From NCBI GenBank assembly GCA_905213155.1, contig CAJMHI010000004.1, positions 1 to 60,063 on the forward strand: DNA of 60,063 nucleotides. Direction: 5' to 3'. Below, piece by piece: positions 7,651-16,043 of this stretch; within the stretch, counting starts at the first letter, position 1, and every line of letters begins with the position of its first letter. Origin of the DNA: an uncultured Acidaminococcus sp. (lineage in GTDB: Bacteria > Bacillota > Negativicutes > Acidaminococcales > Acidaminococcaceae). The notes beneath the pieces are model-generated. The model did not search any database, had not been told where the DNA came from, and worked only from the letters and a program-made list of their open reading frames with translations. The position numbers and the translations under genes are program-made.

Positions 7651-9144
7651 TTATTTTATTTGACCAGGCTGTGCTTTTCCTTTGCCCACAGCGCACCAGA
7701 AAATCCAGGCAAGAAAGATCAGGGCTACAGCCAGCCACTGGGTGAGTGTGGCGGTTCCTTGTTTGGAGAATAGATCCACGTAGCCTTTCAAGTAGACACC
7801 GATGAGCAGCAACGGCAGGATGTAGGTGAGGTAGCCTTTCCAGAAATTGGGGAGATTATGGCCTTGTCCGGCGTTTACTTCTGCCAGGAAATTTTCCCAG
7901 CCCCAACCGTTTTTGTGGGTACAAAAGAGAACAAAAGTTAGCCCGCCCAGGGGCAACAGGTTGTTACTGACGATAAAGTCTTCAAAATCAAGTACGGTGG
8001 ATCCTGGTCCCAGAAGCTGGAAATTGCTCCACAGGTTAAAGCCCAGCACGCAGGGGATACTCCCCAGGGCAATGAGCAAAAAAGTGAACCGGGAGGCTTT
8101 AGGGCGGTCCCAGCCAAACAATTCCCGGAAGCAGGCAATAATGCTTTCCATCACGGCAATTACCGTGGAGAGAGCGGCAAAGGACAGGAATACGAAAAAT
8201 AAACTGCCCCAGAGCTGTCCACCGGGCATAAGGGTAAACAGATTAGGAATGGTAAGGAAAATCAAAGAAGGACCCGCATCGGGCTGAATGCCATAGGCAA
8301 AGCAGGCAGGAATGATGATAAACCCGCTCATAAGGGCCACGAACGTATCCAGTGCGGTAATGGTGATGGCTTCCCCGGAAAGGCTGCGGTCCTTACCCAT
8401 GTAAGAGGCAAAAATCATCATGGCGCCGTTGCCGGCACTGAGGGTAAAAAAGGCCTGGCTCATAGCGGCGTAAATAACGCTGCCCCAGCCAATCTGGGAT
8501 AAGCTGTCCCAATCAGGCACCAGATAAAAAGCGATGCCTTTTTCCGCCCCTGGCAAAAATACGGAGTGCACTGCCAGCACGATCATAAGCAGCAAGAGGG
8601 CGGTCATCATGACCTTGGTAATCCGCTCAATGCCTTTTTCCAGGCCCATATAACATACGAGAAAGCCCAAAAGGCAGGAAATAAACGTCCAAAATCCCAT
8701 GGTCCCGGGCTGTGCCAACATTTCTTGAAAAATGTTGCGAATGGCGGGGAGGCTGGCACCGGCAAAGGTCCCTGTAATGTGAAGGTAGCAATAGTACAAC
8801 ATCCAGCCAGTTACGGTGGTGTAATACAAAAGCAAAATCACCACACCGGCAATGCCGATGCCTTTTAGCCAGTGCCAGCGGGTACCAGAGGGTGCCAATG
8901 TGTCAAAGCACTGGGCCACGCTCCGGCGGCTGCCCCGGCCCAGGGCAAATTCGCACAGCAGTACAGGAATTCCTAAAATTAAAAGGAATAGTAAATACAA
9001 CAGAATAAATGCGGCGCCCCCGAACTGCCCGCACAGGTAGGGGAATTTCCACACGTTACCGATGCCAATGGCACAGCCGGCACTGACCAGGATAAACCCC
9101 AAGCGGGAATGAAAGGAATCACGTTTTGCTTCTGCGTTTGTCAT
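7651..9144 (-). CDS. sodium-dependent transporter, neurotransmitter:sodium symporter (NSS) family, copy 1
   Basis: A 497-aa protein with about 11-12 membrane helices. The first helix carries the NSS signature SAGCAIGIGNVWKFPY, including the unwound GxGN segment that binds sodium and substrate (Asn27 in LeuT). It is followed by FGGAAF and GIPVLLCEFALGRGSR. Bacterial NSS members (LeuT, TnaT, MhsT) import hydrophobic or aromatic amino acids with sodium; the substrate here cannot be read. The start is ATG 9144 after GAGGT at 6 nt. It is closely related by eye over its whole length to the next gene upstream, suggesting tandem duplication. A candidate promoter (9187-9215) and a terminator separate the two, so they are probably separate transcripts. 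Confidence 0.94.
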   Translation of the reverse strand: MTNAEAKRDSFHSRLGFILVSAGCAIGIGNVWKFPYLCGQFGGAAFILLYLLFLLILGIPVLLCEFALGRGSRRSVAQCFDTLAPSGTRWHWLKGIGIAGVVILLLYYTTVTGWMLYYCYLHITGTFAGASLPAIRNIFQEMLAQPGTMGFWTFISCLLGFLVCYMGLEKGIERITKVMMTALLLLMIVLAVHSVFLPGAEKGIAFYLVPDWDSLSQIGWGSVIYAAMSQAFFTLSAGNGAMMIFASYMGKDRSLSGEAITITALDTFVALMSGFIIIPACFAYGIQPDAGPSLIFLTIPNLFTLMPGGQLWGSLFFVFLSFAALSTVIAVMESIIACFRELFGWDRPKASRFTFLLIALGSIPCVLGFNLWSNFQLLGPGSTVLDFEDFIVSNNLLPLGGLTFVLFCTHKNGWGWENFLAEVNAGQGHNLPNFWKGYLTYILPLLLIGVYLKGYVDLFSKQGTATLTQWLAVALIFLAWIFWCAVGKGKAQPGQIK

Positions 9145-9186
9145 GTTGCTACCTCGCTTCTTTCCTACAGTGTATAATACTTCACA

Positions 9187-9215
9187 ATTTTATACTAAAA
9201 CCAGGGAAAACACAA
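9187..9215 (-). promoter_or_regulatory. candidate promoter of NSS copy 1
   Basis: On the minus strand TTGTGT (9210-9215) and TAAAAT (9187-9192) are spaced by 17 nt, about 40 nt upstream of the start codon. It lies between the terminator of the upstream paralogue and this gene. Confidence 0.5.
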
Positions 9216-9220
9216 TAGAA

Positions 9221-9254
9221 AGGCACTCTGCCACCACTGGGGGACAGAGTGCCT
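9221..9254 (-). terminator. intrinsic terminator after NSS copy 2
   Basis: A 10-bp inverted repeat (9221-9230 with 9245-9254, AGGCACTCTG arm) lies just after the NSS copy 2 stop when read on the minus strand. It is followed by TTTCTATTGTGTTTT. Confidence 0.8.
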
Positions 9255-9262
9255 GCTGGGTC

Positions 9263-10741
9263 TTAGCGTGTTTTTGGTTTGCCGGCTGCGGCGTAGAAAA
9301 TAAACCCCAAAAAGAGGAACGCCAGGATAAACCACTTATACAGGACTGCAGGGCCCTGTTTGCTGAACATATCGTAGTAGCCTTTGAGGTAAATGGTGAT
9401 AATCAGAAGGGGAAGGATATACAACAGGTAGCTCCGCAGGGAAGCAGACAAGTTGTGTCCTTTCCCGTCATTGGCTTCAGCCAGGAAATGTTGCCAGCCC
9501 CAGCCATTTTTCTTGGTGCAAAACAGCACGAAGGCGAGGCTTCCCAGGGGCAGGAGGTTATTGCTGACGATAAAGTCTTCCAGATCCAATACCGCAGAAC
9601 CGGCGCCCAAGGGCTGGAACCCGCTCCACACATTGTAGCCCAGTACACAGGGAATGCTCAGGGAAATGACCAGGAATCCGTTGACCAGGACACTCTTTTT
9701 CCGGCTCCAGCCATAGAGATTCATGCCAAAAGCGATGATATTTTCAAAAACGGCGATGACGGTGGATAGGGCCGCAAAGGAAAGAAAAATAAAGAACAAC
9801 ATGCCCCAGAATTGCCCCAGTGGCATTTTGACGAACAAATTGGGAATGGTAAGGAAAATCAGAGACGGTCCCGCATCCGGCTGAATCCCATAGGCAAAGC
9901 AGGCGGGGATGATGATAAAGCCGGCCATAAGGGCCACAAAGGTATCCAGCGCCGTGATGGTGGCAGCTTCCCCAAACAGGCTGCGGCCACGGGGCAGGTA
10001 GGCCCCGAAAATCAGCATGGCGCCCACGCCGATGGACAGGGTGAAAAATGCCTGACTCATAGCGGCGTAGATGACGTTGCCCCAGCCGATGCGAAACAGG
10101 GAGGTCCAGTTGGGCACCAGATAAAAGGCAATACCCTTTTCCGCTCCCTCAAGGAACAGAGAGTGGGCAGCCAGCACAATCATCAAAAGCAGGAGGGCTG
10201 TCATCATCCATTTGGTGATTCGCTCTACTCCATTTTGGATGCCCAGATAGCATACCGCAAAGCCGATCAGGCAGGTCAGCACCATCCAAAACAGCATGGT
10301 GGCAGGATCTCTCAGCATGGCGCCGAAAGTGGCGGTAATCATTTGTGTGGAGGCGCCGACAAAGGTGCCGGTCACATGCAGATAGCAATAATACAGCATC
10401 CAGCCGGTCACCGTGGTGTAATACATCATCAGCATGAAACAGCCTATAATACTAATATATTTAAGCCAGTGCCAGCGGGTTCCCTTGGGTTCCAGGGCTT
10501 CAAAACTTTTGGCGGCACTGCAGCGGCTACCACGTCCGATGGCAAATTCGCAGACCATGACGGGGATGCCCATAATCAGTAAAAAGAGCAGGTAAATCAA
10601 AATAAATGCGGCTCCGCCAAACTGGCCGCACAAATATGGGAATTTCCAGACATTGCCGATACCAATGGCACAGCCTGCGCTGACCAGAATGAATCCAAGG
10701 CGGCTGCTAAAGGATTCGGTAGGGGATTTTTGTTGGGACAT
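9263..10741 (-). CDS. sodium-dependent transporter, NSS family, copy 2
   Basis: A 492-aa NSS symporter with the same signature first helix (SAGCAIGIGNVWKFPY) and about 11-12 helices. It matches the neighbouring paralogue through most of its length, including ITALDTFVALM, GIQPDAGPSLIFLTIP and DFIVSNNLLPLG. Differences concentrate in the loop after helix 4 and at the C-terminus. The start chosen is ATG 10741, preceded by GAGGTG at a proper distance; an ATG 12 nt further upstream sits too close to AAGGA. The pair may cover different amino acids. It has its own promoter overlapped by an 8-bp inverted repeat, so it looks regulated. Confidence 0.94.
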   Translation of the reverse strand: MSQQKSPTESFSSRLGFILVSAGCAIGIGNVWKFPYLCGQFGGAAFILIYLLFLLIMGIPVMVCEFAIGRGSRCSAAKSFEALEPKGTRWHWLKYISIIGCFMLMMYYTTVTGWMLYYCYLHVTGTFVGASTQMITATFGAMLRDPATMLFWMVLTCLIGFAVCYLGIQNGVERITKWMMTALLLLMIVLAAHSLFLEGAEKGIAFYLVPNWTSLFRIGWGNVIYAAMSQAFFTLSIGVGAMLIFGAYLPRGRSLFGEAATITALDTFVALMAGFIIIPACFAYGIQPDAGPSLIFLTIPNLFVKMPLGQFWGMLFFIFLSFAALSTVIAVFENIIAFGMNLYGWSRKKSVLVNGFLVISLSIPCVLGYNVWSGFQPLGAGSAVLDLEDFIVSNNLLPLGSLAFVLFCTKKNGWGWQHFLAEANDGKGHNLSASLRSYLLYILPLLIITIYLKGYYDMFSKQGPAVLYKWFILAFLFLGFIFYAAAGKPKTR

Positions 10742-10760
10742 GGGGCACCTCATTTCCTTG

Positions 10761-10810
10761 CGTTACAAAGTTATGCCTATTATTGTAACGTTTTTGTAAT
10801 GAAGTTTCAA
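10761..10810 (-). promoter_or_regulatory. promoter of NSS copy 2 with inverted-repeat operator candidate
   Basis: On the minus strand, TTGAAA (10805-10810) and TACAAT (10782-10787) are spaced by exactly 17 nt. A perfect 8-bp inverted repeat, CGTTACAA (10761-10768) and TTGTAACG (10783-10790), overlaps the -10 box and the start-site region, a classic repressor position. Confidence 0.6.
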
Positions 10811-10838
10811 GGCGATTCTTTTGGAGAAAGCAAATGTA

Positions 10839-11237
10839 TTAACGAGGACGGGCTGGTTGGATCATGGGCGGCGGTGCAGCCTGGACTTTGGGAACGGGCG
10901 CAGTGCCGGGAAGCGGTGCGTTTGGCTGCATGACAGGGGCCTTTTGTTTCGGCAGGCTGCCAGGGGGTAATTGAGAGCTAGAGGGTGTTGTCGGCTGGGG
11001 GCGGGAGTGTTTTTCTCCTTCCTTTCTTTGAAACTGCATATCCTGCTGCATGAGGATTTGATTTCGTTCTTCCCTGGCTTTATCTGCTTGGCGCTTTTTA
11101 TAAAGACGCAGCCCAAAGAAAAGCCCCGCTAGCAGCAAAAGAATTAAGAATAGAGAGAAAACACGCATCACATGGGGACGACAGGTGCTTGTATCATCCG
11201 TATCCCCCAGAAAAAAACGGCGTAAATGCGAATTCAT
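10839..11237 (-). CDS. small membrane protein with proline-rich tail, unknown function
   Basis: A 132-aa protein not recognised as a known family. It has a short charged N-terminus, one hydrophobic segment (about residues 24-45), a basic and Gln-rich stretch that may be helical (46-75), and a low-complexity Pro/Gln/Ala tail to the end. It is probably a bitopic protein. Which side the tail faces is unclear; positive charges after the segment favour a cytoplasmic tail. The start is supported by AAGGTGAG a few nt upstream. It lies alone between divergent and tandem neighbours, so context gives no function. Confidence 0.55.
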   Translation of the reverse strand: MNSHLRRFFLGDTDDTSTCRPHVMRVFSLFLILLLLAGLFFGLRLYKKRQADKAREERNQILMQQDMQFQRKEGEKHSRPQPTTPSSSQLPPGSLPKQKAPVMQPNAPLPGTAPVPKVQAAPPPMIQPARPR

Positions 11238-11310
11238 GGAAACTCACCTTCAACTTTTGTAATGCTCCTATTGTAACTTCCTTTTTTAAAAAGTACAATG
11301 GGGAAAGCTA

Positions 11311-11319
11311 TGGTATAAT
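11311..11319 (+). promoter_or_regulatory. extended -10 promoter of the HAD hydrolase gene
   Basis: TGGTATAAT gives a TGn extension and a perfect -10 hexamer, 37 nt before the start codon. No convincing -35 is seen at the usual distance, which an extended -10 can tolerate. Confidence 0.55.
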
Positions 11320-11356
11320 ATTTTTCGTATAGGAACAACACAAAAAGGATGGAACT

Positions 11357-12121
11357 ATGAGAAAACGCTATTTTTTCTTTGACATTGACCAGACGCTGGG
11401 CCTTGGGATTACTCAGGAGGTACCAGAAAGTGCGCAATATTGCCTGGATGCTCTGCAAAAGCAGGGACATTTCGTAGCTATTGCTACAGGCCGTCTGCAA
11501 TGCGACGGGGCCCAGTTTGCCGAAAAACATAGTATTACTTCCCTTGTGGCTGATGGGGGAAACAGCCTGACCGTGAAAGGAAAAATTCTGGAGATGGAGG
11601 GGCTTCCCCTGCCAAAAGCCAGGGCACTCCTGGAAGACGCGGAGGCCTTACACCGACCCTGGTCGGTGGTGCTGGATAATACCATGAACCGGTATACCCC
11701 TTATGAAGATTATCCCCGGAGTGATCCCAGAAACTACATGCATACCGTAGTCAGGCCGCTCATAATCAATACGCTGGGTCCCATCTATAAAATTATGTAT
11801 GCGACGGGCGCCCCTGGAGAAAAGGAAGTCGATAGCCAAGGCTTGATCCAGCTGCCCTATATTGACGGGACGATTCTGGTTGAACCGGCGGACAAGGGGT
11901 TGGGTATCGAAAAAATGATGGCGCTTTTGCAGGCCGACCCGGCAGATGCAGTGGTCTTTGGCGATGGGTATAATGATATCACCATGTTCCGCAAACCTTT
12001 TTTTGCCATTGCCATGGGCAATGCACGACAAGTCATCAAGGACCATGCGGACTATATCACCACCAACGTAGATGAAGACGGCATTTTGCATGCGTGTCAG
12101 CATTTTGGCTGGGTCAAATAA
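11357..12121 (+). CDS. HAD-superfamily hydrolase, Cof-like (type IIB)
   Basis: A 254-aa protein with all HAD motifs: motif I FDIDQTL with nucleophile and acid/base Asp (residues 9 and 11), motif II Thr in IATGR, motif III Lys in ADKGLGIEKM, and motif IV GDGYND. The long insert between motifs II and III is the C2B cap of Cof/SupH-type phosphatases, which dephosphorylate sugar phosphates or cofactors such as PLP or FMN. The substrate cannot be told from sequence. An AAGGATGG precedes the ATG. It is transcribed alone from an extended -10 promoter and ends close to the tRNA-Gln promoter. Confidence 0.88.
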   Translation: MRKRYFFFDIDQTLGLGITQEVPESAQYCLDALQKQGHFVAIATGRLQCDGAQFAEKHSITSLVADGGNSLTVKGKILEMEGLPLPKARALLEDAEALHRPWSVVLDNTMNRYTPYEDYPRSDPRNYMHTVVRPLIINTLGPIYKIMYATGAPGEKEVDSQGLIQLPYIDGTILVEPADKGLGIEKMMALLQADPADAVVFGDGYNDITMFRKPFFAIAMGNARQVIKDHADYITTNVDEDGILHACQHFGWVK

Positions 12122-12148
12122 TTTTTGGTGTCTTTTTGGGAAAAATGC

Positions 12149-12177
12149 TTGCTTTTTCCCGTGGAAAGACGTATTAT
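12149..12177 (+). promoter_or_regulatory. promoter of tRNA-Gln
   Basis: TTGCTT (12149-12154) and TATTAT (12172-12177) are spaced by exactly 17 nt, ending 37 nt before the mature 5' end of the tRNA. A GGGAAAAA/TTTTTCCC hairpin (12138-12160) overlapping the -35 may end the HAD gene transcript. Confidence 0.65.
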
Positions 12178-12214
12178 ATAAAAGTACTCTGCGAACGCAG
12201 TAGTGAGTACCTAT

Positions 12215-12288
12215 TCCGGGATGGTGTAATGGTAGCACAGGAGATTCTGGATCTTCTAGTCTGGGTTCGAGCCCTAGTCCCGGAGCCA
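12215..12288 (+). tRNA. tRNA-Gln (anticodon CUG), CCA encoded
   Basis: A full cloverleaf can be folded: acceptor TCCGGGA/TCCCGGA (7 bp), a short D arm with GTG/CAC, anticodon stem GGAGA/TCTTC with loop TTCTGGA (anticodon CTG at 12247-12249), a 4-nt variable loop, T arm CTGGG-TTCGAGC-CCTAG, discriminator G and encoded CCA. The U1-A72 pair and G73 discriminator agree with glutamine identity. Confidence 0.93.
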
Positions 12289-12301
12289 TTGAGCTTTCTT
12301 T

Positions 12302-12341
12302 CCCTATTTTTTCCCTATCGGGTTAAAATAGGGCTTTTTTT
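12302..12341 (+). terminator. intrinsic terminator after tRNA-Gln
   Basis: A 9-bp stem (CCCTATTTT at 12302-12310 with AAAATAGGG at 12325-12333) is followed by C and seven T. A second AAAATAGGGA copy follows at about 12346 and could form an alternative pairing. Confidence 0.85.
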
Positions 12342-12383
12342 GTGCCAAAATAGGGAATCCCCTCCGGGAGTCTTCCGGCTAGC

Positions 12384-12412
12384 TTGATGATTCTTCAAAA
12401 AAATACTATAAT
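12384..12412 (+). promoter_or_regulatory. promoter of the def-to-rpe operon
   Basis: TTGATG (12384-12389) and TATAAT (12407-12412) are spaced by 17 nt. This is the best sigma-70-type promoter before the long housekeeping operon and leaves a leader of about 85 nt before def. Confidence 0.7.
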
Positions 12413-12505
12413 TTGAAGGAATCGCTTAGGAAAATAAAAGGTCTACCAGGTTTAACCGAACTTTGGAAGAAAGCTTTATCATAAAGGGTATAGGAGTTAT
12501 GCAGC

Positions 12506-12982
12506 ATGGAATATGAGATTGTAAAAGTGGGGGCACCGATCCTGCGGGAAAAGGCAAAACCTGTGACGCATTTTGGGAAGAAGTTAGGGAAATTACTGAA
12601 AGACATGGGGGAAACCATGTACAAGGCGGATGGCTGCGGCCTGGCTGCACCTCAGATCGGACTGGGAGTCCGGGCCATCGTGATTGATGCGGGAGATGGT
12701 GCGGGGCTGCGGGAATTTGTGAATCCGGTTCTTTCGGATCCGGAAGGGGAAAGTGTGGATGAGGAAGGTTGTCTCAGCGTACCGGACTACAATGGGGAAG
12801 TGAAACGTGCGGCCAAAATCACGGTGCATTTTCAAAACCGCAGGGGAGAGCATTACCGACTGAGGGCAGACGGCCTTTTGGCCCGAGCCTTGCAGCACGA
12901 ATGTGACCACTTGGACGGGGTTTTATTTATCGACAAGGCAATCAGCCTGCTACCTAAACCGAAGACAGAGGGACTAGAATGA
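12506..12982 (+). CDS. def: peptide deformylase
   Basis: A 158-aa metalloenzyme that removes the formyl group from the initiator Met of new proteins. All three motifs are present: GCGLAAPQ (motif 1), EGCLS with the metal-binding Cys (motif 2) and QHECDHLDG with the HExxH metal site (motif 3). The short C-terminus suggests the type 1 class. GGAG lies 9 nt before the ATG. It is the first gene of the operon and overlaps fmt by 4 nt, the usual pairing since Fmt adds the formyl group that Def removes. Confidence 0.96.
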   Translation: MEYEIVKVGAPILREKAKPVTHFGKKLGKLLKDMGETMYKADGCGLAAPQIGLGVRAIVIDAGDGAGLREFVNPVLSDPEGESVDEEGCLSVPDYNGEVKRAAKITVHFQNRRGEHYRLRADGLLARALQHECDHLDGVLFIDKAISLLPKPKTEGLE

Positions 12983-13917
12983 TGAAAATCGTGTTTATGG
13001 GGACTCCGGAATTTGCGGCGGCCAGCCTAAAAGCCCTCGTGGAATCCGGGCAGTACGAGATCGCAGCAGTGGTGACACAGCCGGACCGGCCGAAAGGACG
13101 GGGCCATAAGCTGCAAATGAGCGCCGTGAAAACCTATGCACTGGAGAAACATCTGCCCGTACTCCAGCCGAAAAAAGTCAAAGACACGGCATTTCAAGAA
13201 GAAATGAGGGCACTATCTCCGGAACTTATCGTAGTGGCGGCGTTTGGGCAGTTCCTGCCTAAATCGTTGCTGGACTTGCCTAAATATGGGTGCATCAATG
13301 TACATGCGTCCCTTCTGCCTAAATACCGAGGTGCGGCACCGATTCACTATGCCCTGCTAAACGGGGAAAAAGAGGCAGGCGTCACTATCATGCAAATGGA
13401 TACGGGTATGGATACCGGGGATATGCTGGCCAAAGTGACAGTCCCCGTGAGGGAAACTATGACACAGGGAGAGCTCCATGACGAGCTAAAGAAAAAAGGA
13501 GCGGCGCTCCTCTTGGAGACCATTCCGGGACTTGTCAGCGGTGCGGTGCAGCCTGTCTCCCAGGATCCGGAGAAAGCGACCTATGCTACGCTCATTACCC
13601 GGGATATGGAAAGACTGGATTGGAAAAAAGAGGCCGCTGTCTTGTATAATCAACTCCGTGCTTTTGATCCCTGGCCGGGGTCTTTTACGTTGCTGCCGGA
13701 TGGAACACGGTTAAAAATCTGGAAAGGCCGGATTGTGAATGAAAAAACCGCAGCAGCTCCTGGCACGGTTTTGGAAGCGGACAGCAATGGCTTCCGGGTT
13801 GCCTGCGGCCAGCATGTACTGGAAATACTGGAATGCCAGCCGGAAGGAAAACGCAGGATGCCTGCCCTTTCCTTTGTAAATGGAAAACACGTCAAGAAGG
13901 GCGACGTGTTGCAATGA
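12979..13917 (+). CDS. fmt: methionyl-tRNA formyltransferase
   Basis: A 312-aa enzyme that formylates Met-tRNA(fMet) with 10-formyl-THF. The N-terminal Rossmann-like domain begins KIVFMGTPEFAAASL. The catalytic segment INVHASLLPKYRGAAP is present with the later DTGMDTGDML, and a C-terminal OB-type domain follows (about residue 210 on, DWKKEAAVLYNQLRAFDPWPG). The length is normal. Translation is coupled to def by the ATGA overlap; the start may be at 12979 or the adjacent ATG at 12982. Confidence 0.96.
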   Translation: MMKIVFMGTPEFAAASLKALVESGQYEIAAVVTQPDRPKGRGHKLQMSAVKTYALEKHLPVLQPKKVKDTAFQEEMRALSPELIVVAAFGQFLPKSLLDLPKYGCINVHASLLPKYRGAAPIHYALLNGEKEAGVTIMQMDTGMDTGDMLAKVTVPVRETMTQGELHDELKKKGAALLLETIPGLVSGAVQPVSQDPEKATYATLITRDMERLDWKKEAAVLYNQLRAFDPWPGSFTLLPDGTRLKIWKGRIVNEKTAAAPGTVLEADSNGFRVACGQHVLEILECQPEGKRRMPALSFVNGKHVKKGDVLQ

Positions 13918-13918
13918 T

Positions 13919-14680
13919 ATGATGACGGGACTATTTCGGCCGCAAAAACGGCTTTTTATTGGGCTAGTAAGCCTTGCAGTAGTGCTTTTTGCTGCGGCAA
14001 TCTATGGGATCTGGCGGATTATGATCCCCGGTCTGGCGGAGATCCATTCCTCACTGCCCCTTGTGGTGGGGCTAGCAGCCTTTTTGCTCGTGGGCGGATT
14101 GGTATCTGGCGTAGCCGGTATCGTGCTGGCGATTGTGGGGCTGCCGACCTTGAGACTGTTTTATTTCTGGGCGTGGCACGTAATTAACTTTTTATTTCCT
14201 TTAGTGCTATTTCTTGGGAAAATGATGAAAATTCCCCAGCGGCAGATAGAGGATTCTTTTATTGAAGTGAGTAATCACCTGGTGCGGCGGCAGCATGTAA
14301 AGGTTTCGGCAGACCGCCTGCTGGTACTTACGCCCCATTGTATTCAGCTGGATACCTGCCCATACAAGGTGACGCGGGATATCCACAATTGCCACCAGTG
14401 TGGGGGCTGCGGGGTGGGGGACCTTTTGGCGTTTTCCCAAAAATATGGGGTGCATGTGGCTATCGCTACCGGCGGTACGCTGGCCCGGCAGGCTGTGAAA
14501 AAAGTACGTCCTAAGGCCATTTTAGCCGTAGCCTGTGAACGGGATCTTACCAGCGGTATTCAGGACGTATTTCCGCTACCGGTAATCGGGGTGCTTAATG
14601 AGCGGCCTAACGGGCCCTGCTATAACACCCGTGTGGATATGAAAAAAGTGGAAACCGCAATACAGGAATTTGTGCAGTAA
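13919..14680 (+). CDS. DUF116 family membrane protein
   Basis: A 253-aa protein of the DUF116 family, often found in this def-fmt-rsmB context. Two hydrophobic segments occupy roughly residues 12-95. A soluble part then carries the conserved cysteines DTCPYKV...HNCHQCGGCGVGDL, a possible metal or Fe-S site, followed by IATGGTLARQAVKKVRPKAILAVACERDL and NGPCYNTRVD. The function is unknown. The start is uncertain: paired ATGs at 13919 and 13922 lie just after the fmt stop, with only an AAGGG about 17 nt away, so translation may depend on coupling to fmt. Confidence 0.85.
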   Translation: MMTGLFRPQKRLFIGLVSLAVVLFAAAIYGIWRIMIPGLAEIHSSLPLVVGLAAFLLVGGLVSGVAGIVLAIVGLPTLRLFYFWAWHVINFLFPLVLFLGKMMKIPQRQIEDSFIEVSNHLVRRQHVKVSADRLLVLTPHCIQLDTCPYKVTRDIHNCHQCGGCGVGDLLAFSQKYGVHVAIATGGTLARQAVKKVRPKAILAVACERDLTSGIQDVFPLPVIGVLNERPNGPCYNTRVDMKKVETAIQEFVQ

Positions 14681-14691
14681 AGGGGACGCTG

Positions 14692-16038
14692 ATGAAAGAA
14701 AAAATAAAAAATCCCCGGGAGGCTGCGCTTCTCATTTTGGAGCAGATCTTTTTACACGGGGCCTATGCCAATCTGGCGCTGGCTAAGGGGCCGAGCAGTA
14801 TGGCACTCTCCCCGCTGGACCGGAAGCTGACCACGGAACTGGTGTATGGCACGGTGAAAACTATGGGTACACTGGACTGGTTCTTGTCAAAAGTAGTAAA
14901 TCGTCCACTGCACAAGCTGGATCCCCGAATCTTGGTGATTCTCCGCATGGGGGCATACCAGATCCTGCACCTGACAAGAATCCCGGATTCAGCGGCCTGC
15001 AATGAAAGTGTAAAACTGGCAAAAAAACAGGTCCACCAAGGAGCGGGCAACCTGGTTAACGGCGCACTGCGGCAGCTGATCCGCACCAAAACCCAGTGGA
15101 AATTCCCGGAAGGCCCGGAGCATGAATTGGAACGGATTGCTCTGGTGTACTGCCATCCGGAATGGCTGGTGCGCCGCTGGAAATTCCGTTACGGGCTGGA
15201 AGAAGCCATCCGGTTGTGCCAGTTTGACAATGCCCGGCCGCCGTTTGCCTTCCGGGTAAATACCTTGCGTATCAGCAGGGATGCCTTGCAAAAGGAAATG
15301 GCAGCGCGAGGGATTGAGACCGCTGTATCCCAATGGTCACCTGATGGATTGCTCTGCCAGCACTGGAATTCCCTGGATGATCTGTTGCAGCATTTTGGAC
15401 GGGAAATTTATATCCAGGATGAGAGTTCTATGCTGGATGCGGCGATACTGGCTCCGCAAAAAGGAGAGAGGGTCATGGACCTATGTAGTGCACCGGGCGG
15501 GAAAACAACCCATATGGCCCAGAAAATGCAGGATGAAGGGGAAATTCTGGCACTGGATTTATATGAGCATAAATTAAAACTGGTGGAGGACAACGCCAGG
15601 CGTTTGGGCATCCGATGCATCCGTACCCAGACCTATGATGGAACGGTGTACAACCCGGAGTGGGAAGAGTGGGCGGACAAAGTGCTGGTGGATGCGCCCT
15701 GCAGCGGGCTGGGGGTGCTGAATCGGCGGACAGAAGCTCGTTGGACTAAAGAAGAACGCAGCTTGTCCCAATTTCCCCCGCTTCAGAAAAAGATTCTGGA
15801 CAACGGAGCGCGGTATGTGAAAGTGGGCGGGCGGCTGCTGTACAGTACTTGCACCTTAGAGCAGGATGAAAATACCCGGGTCCGGCGCTGGTTCTTGGAT
15901 ACGCATCCGGAATTTGCGGCTGTCTCCTTTACCCATCCCAAAACGGGGGAGCTGATAGAAGAACTGCAGATTTTGCCGCAACGGGATGGAATCAATGGGT
16001 TTTATCTAGCCTTATTTGAGCGAAAGAGAGCAAATTAA
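14692..16038 (+). CDS. rsmB: 16S rRNA (cytosine(967)-C(5))-methyltransferase
   Basis: A 448-aa RNA methyltransferase. A NusB-like RNA-binding domain takes up the first 130 or so residues. The catalytic domain follows, with the SAM loop DLCSAPGGKTTHMA, DAPCSGLGVLNRR carrying one of the two conserved Cys residues, and YSTCTLEQDEN with the other. It methylates C967 of 16S rRNA. An AAGGGGA lies upstream at a proper distance, 11 nt after the DUF116 stop. Confidence 0.95.
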   Translation: MKEKIKNPREAALLILEQIFLHGAYANLALAKGPSSMALSPLDRKLTTELVYGTVKTMGTLDWFLSKVVNRPLHKLDPRILVILRMGAYQILHLTRIPDSAACNESVKLAKKQVHQGAGNLVNGALRQLIRTKTQWKFPEGPEHELERIALVYCHPEWLVRRWKFRYGLEEAIRLCQFDNARPPFAFRVNTLRISRDALQKEMAARGIETAVSQWSPDGLLCQHWNSLDDLLQHFGREIYIQDESSMLDAAILAPQKGERVMDLCSAPGGKTTHMAQKMQDEGEILALDLYEHKLKLVEDNARRLGIRCIRTQTYDGTVYNPEWEEWADKVLVDAPCSGLGVLNRRTEARWTKEERSLSQFPPLQKKILDNGARYVKVGGRLLYSTCTLEQDENTRVRRWFLDTHPEFAAVSFTHPKTGELIEELQILPQRDGINGFYLALFERKRAN

Positions 16039-16043
16039 AGTGT

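Noticed and set aside
9812..10582. Plus-strand ORF of 256 codons opposite NSS copy 2
   Set aside because: Antisense to conserved transporter sequence; Gly/His/Gln-rich translation typical of a shadow frame.
12342..12383. Second hairpin possibility after the tRNA-Gln terminator (AAAATAGGGA and nearby GGGA/TCCC words)
   Set aside because: It has no following T-run and competes with the stronger terminator; probably chance similarity.
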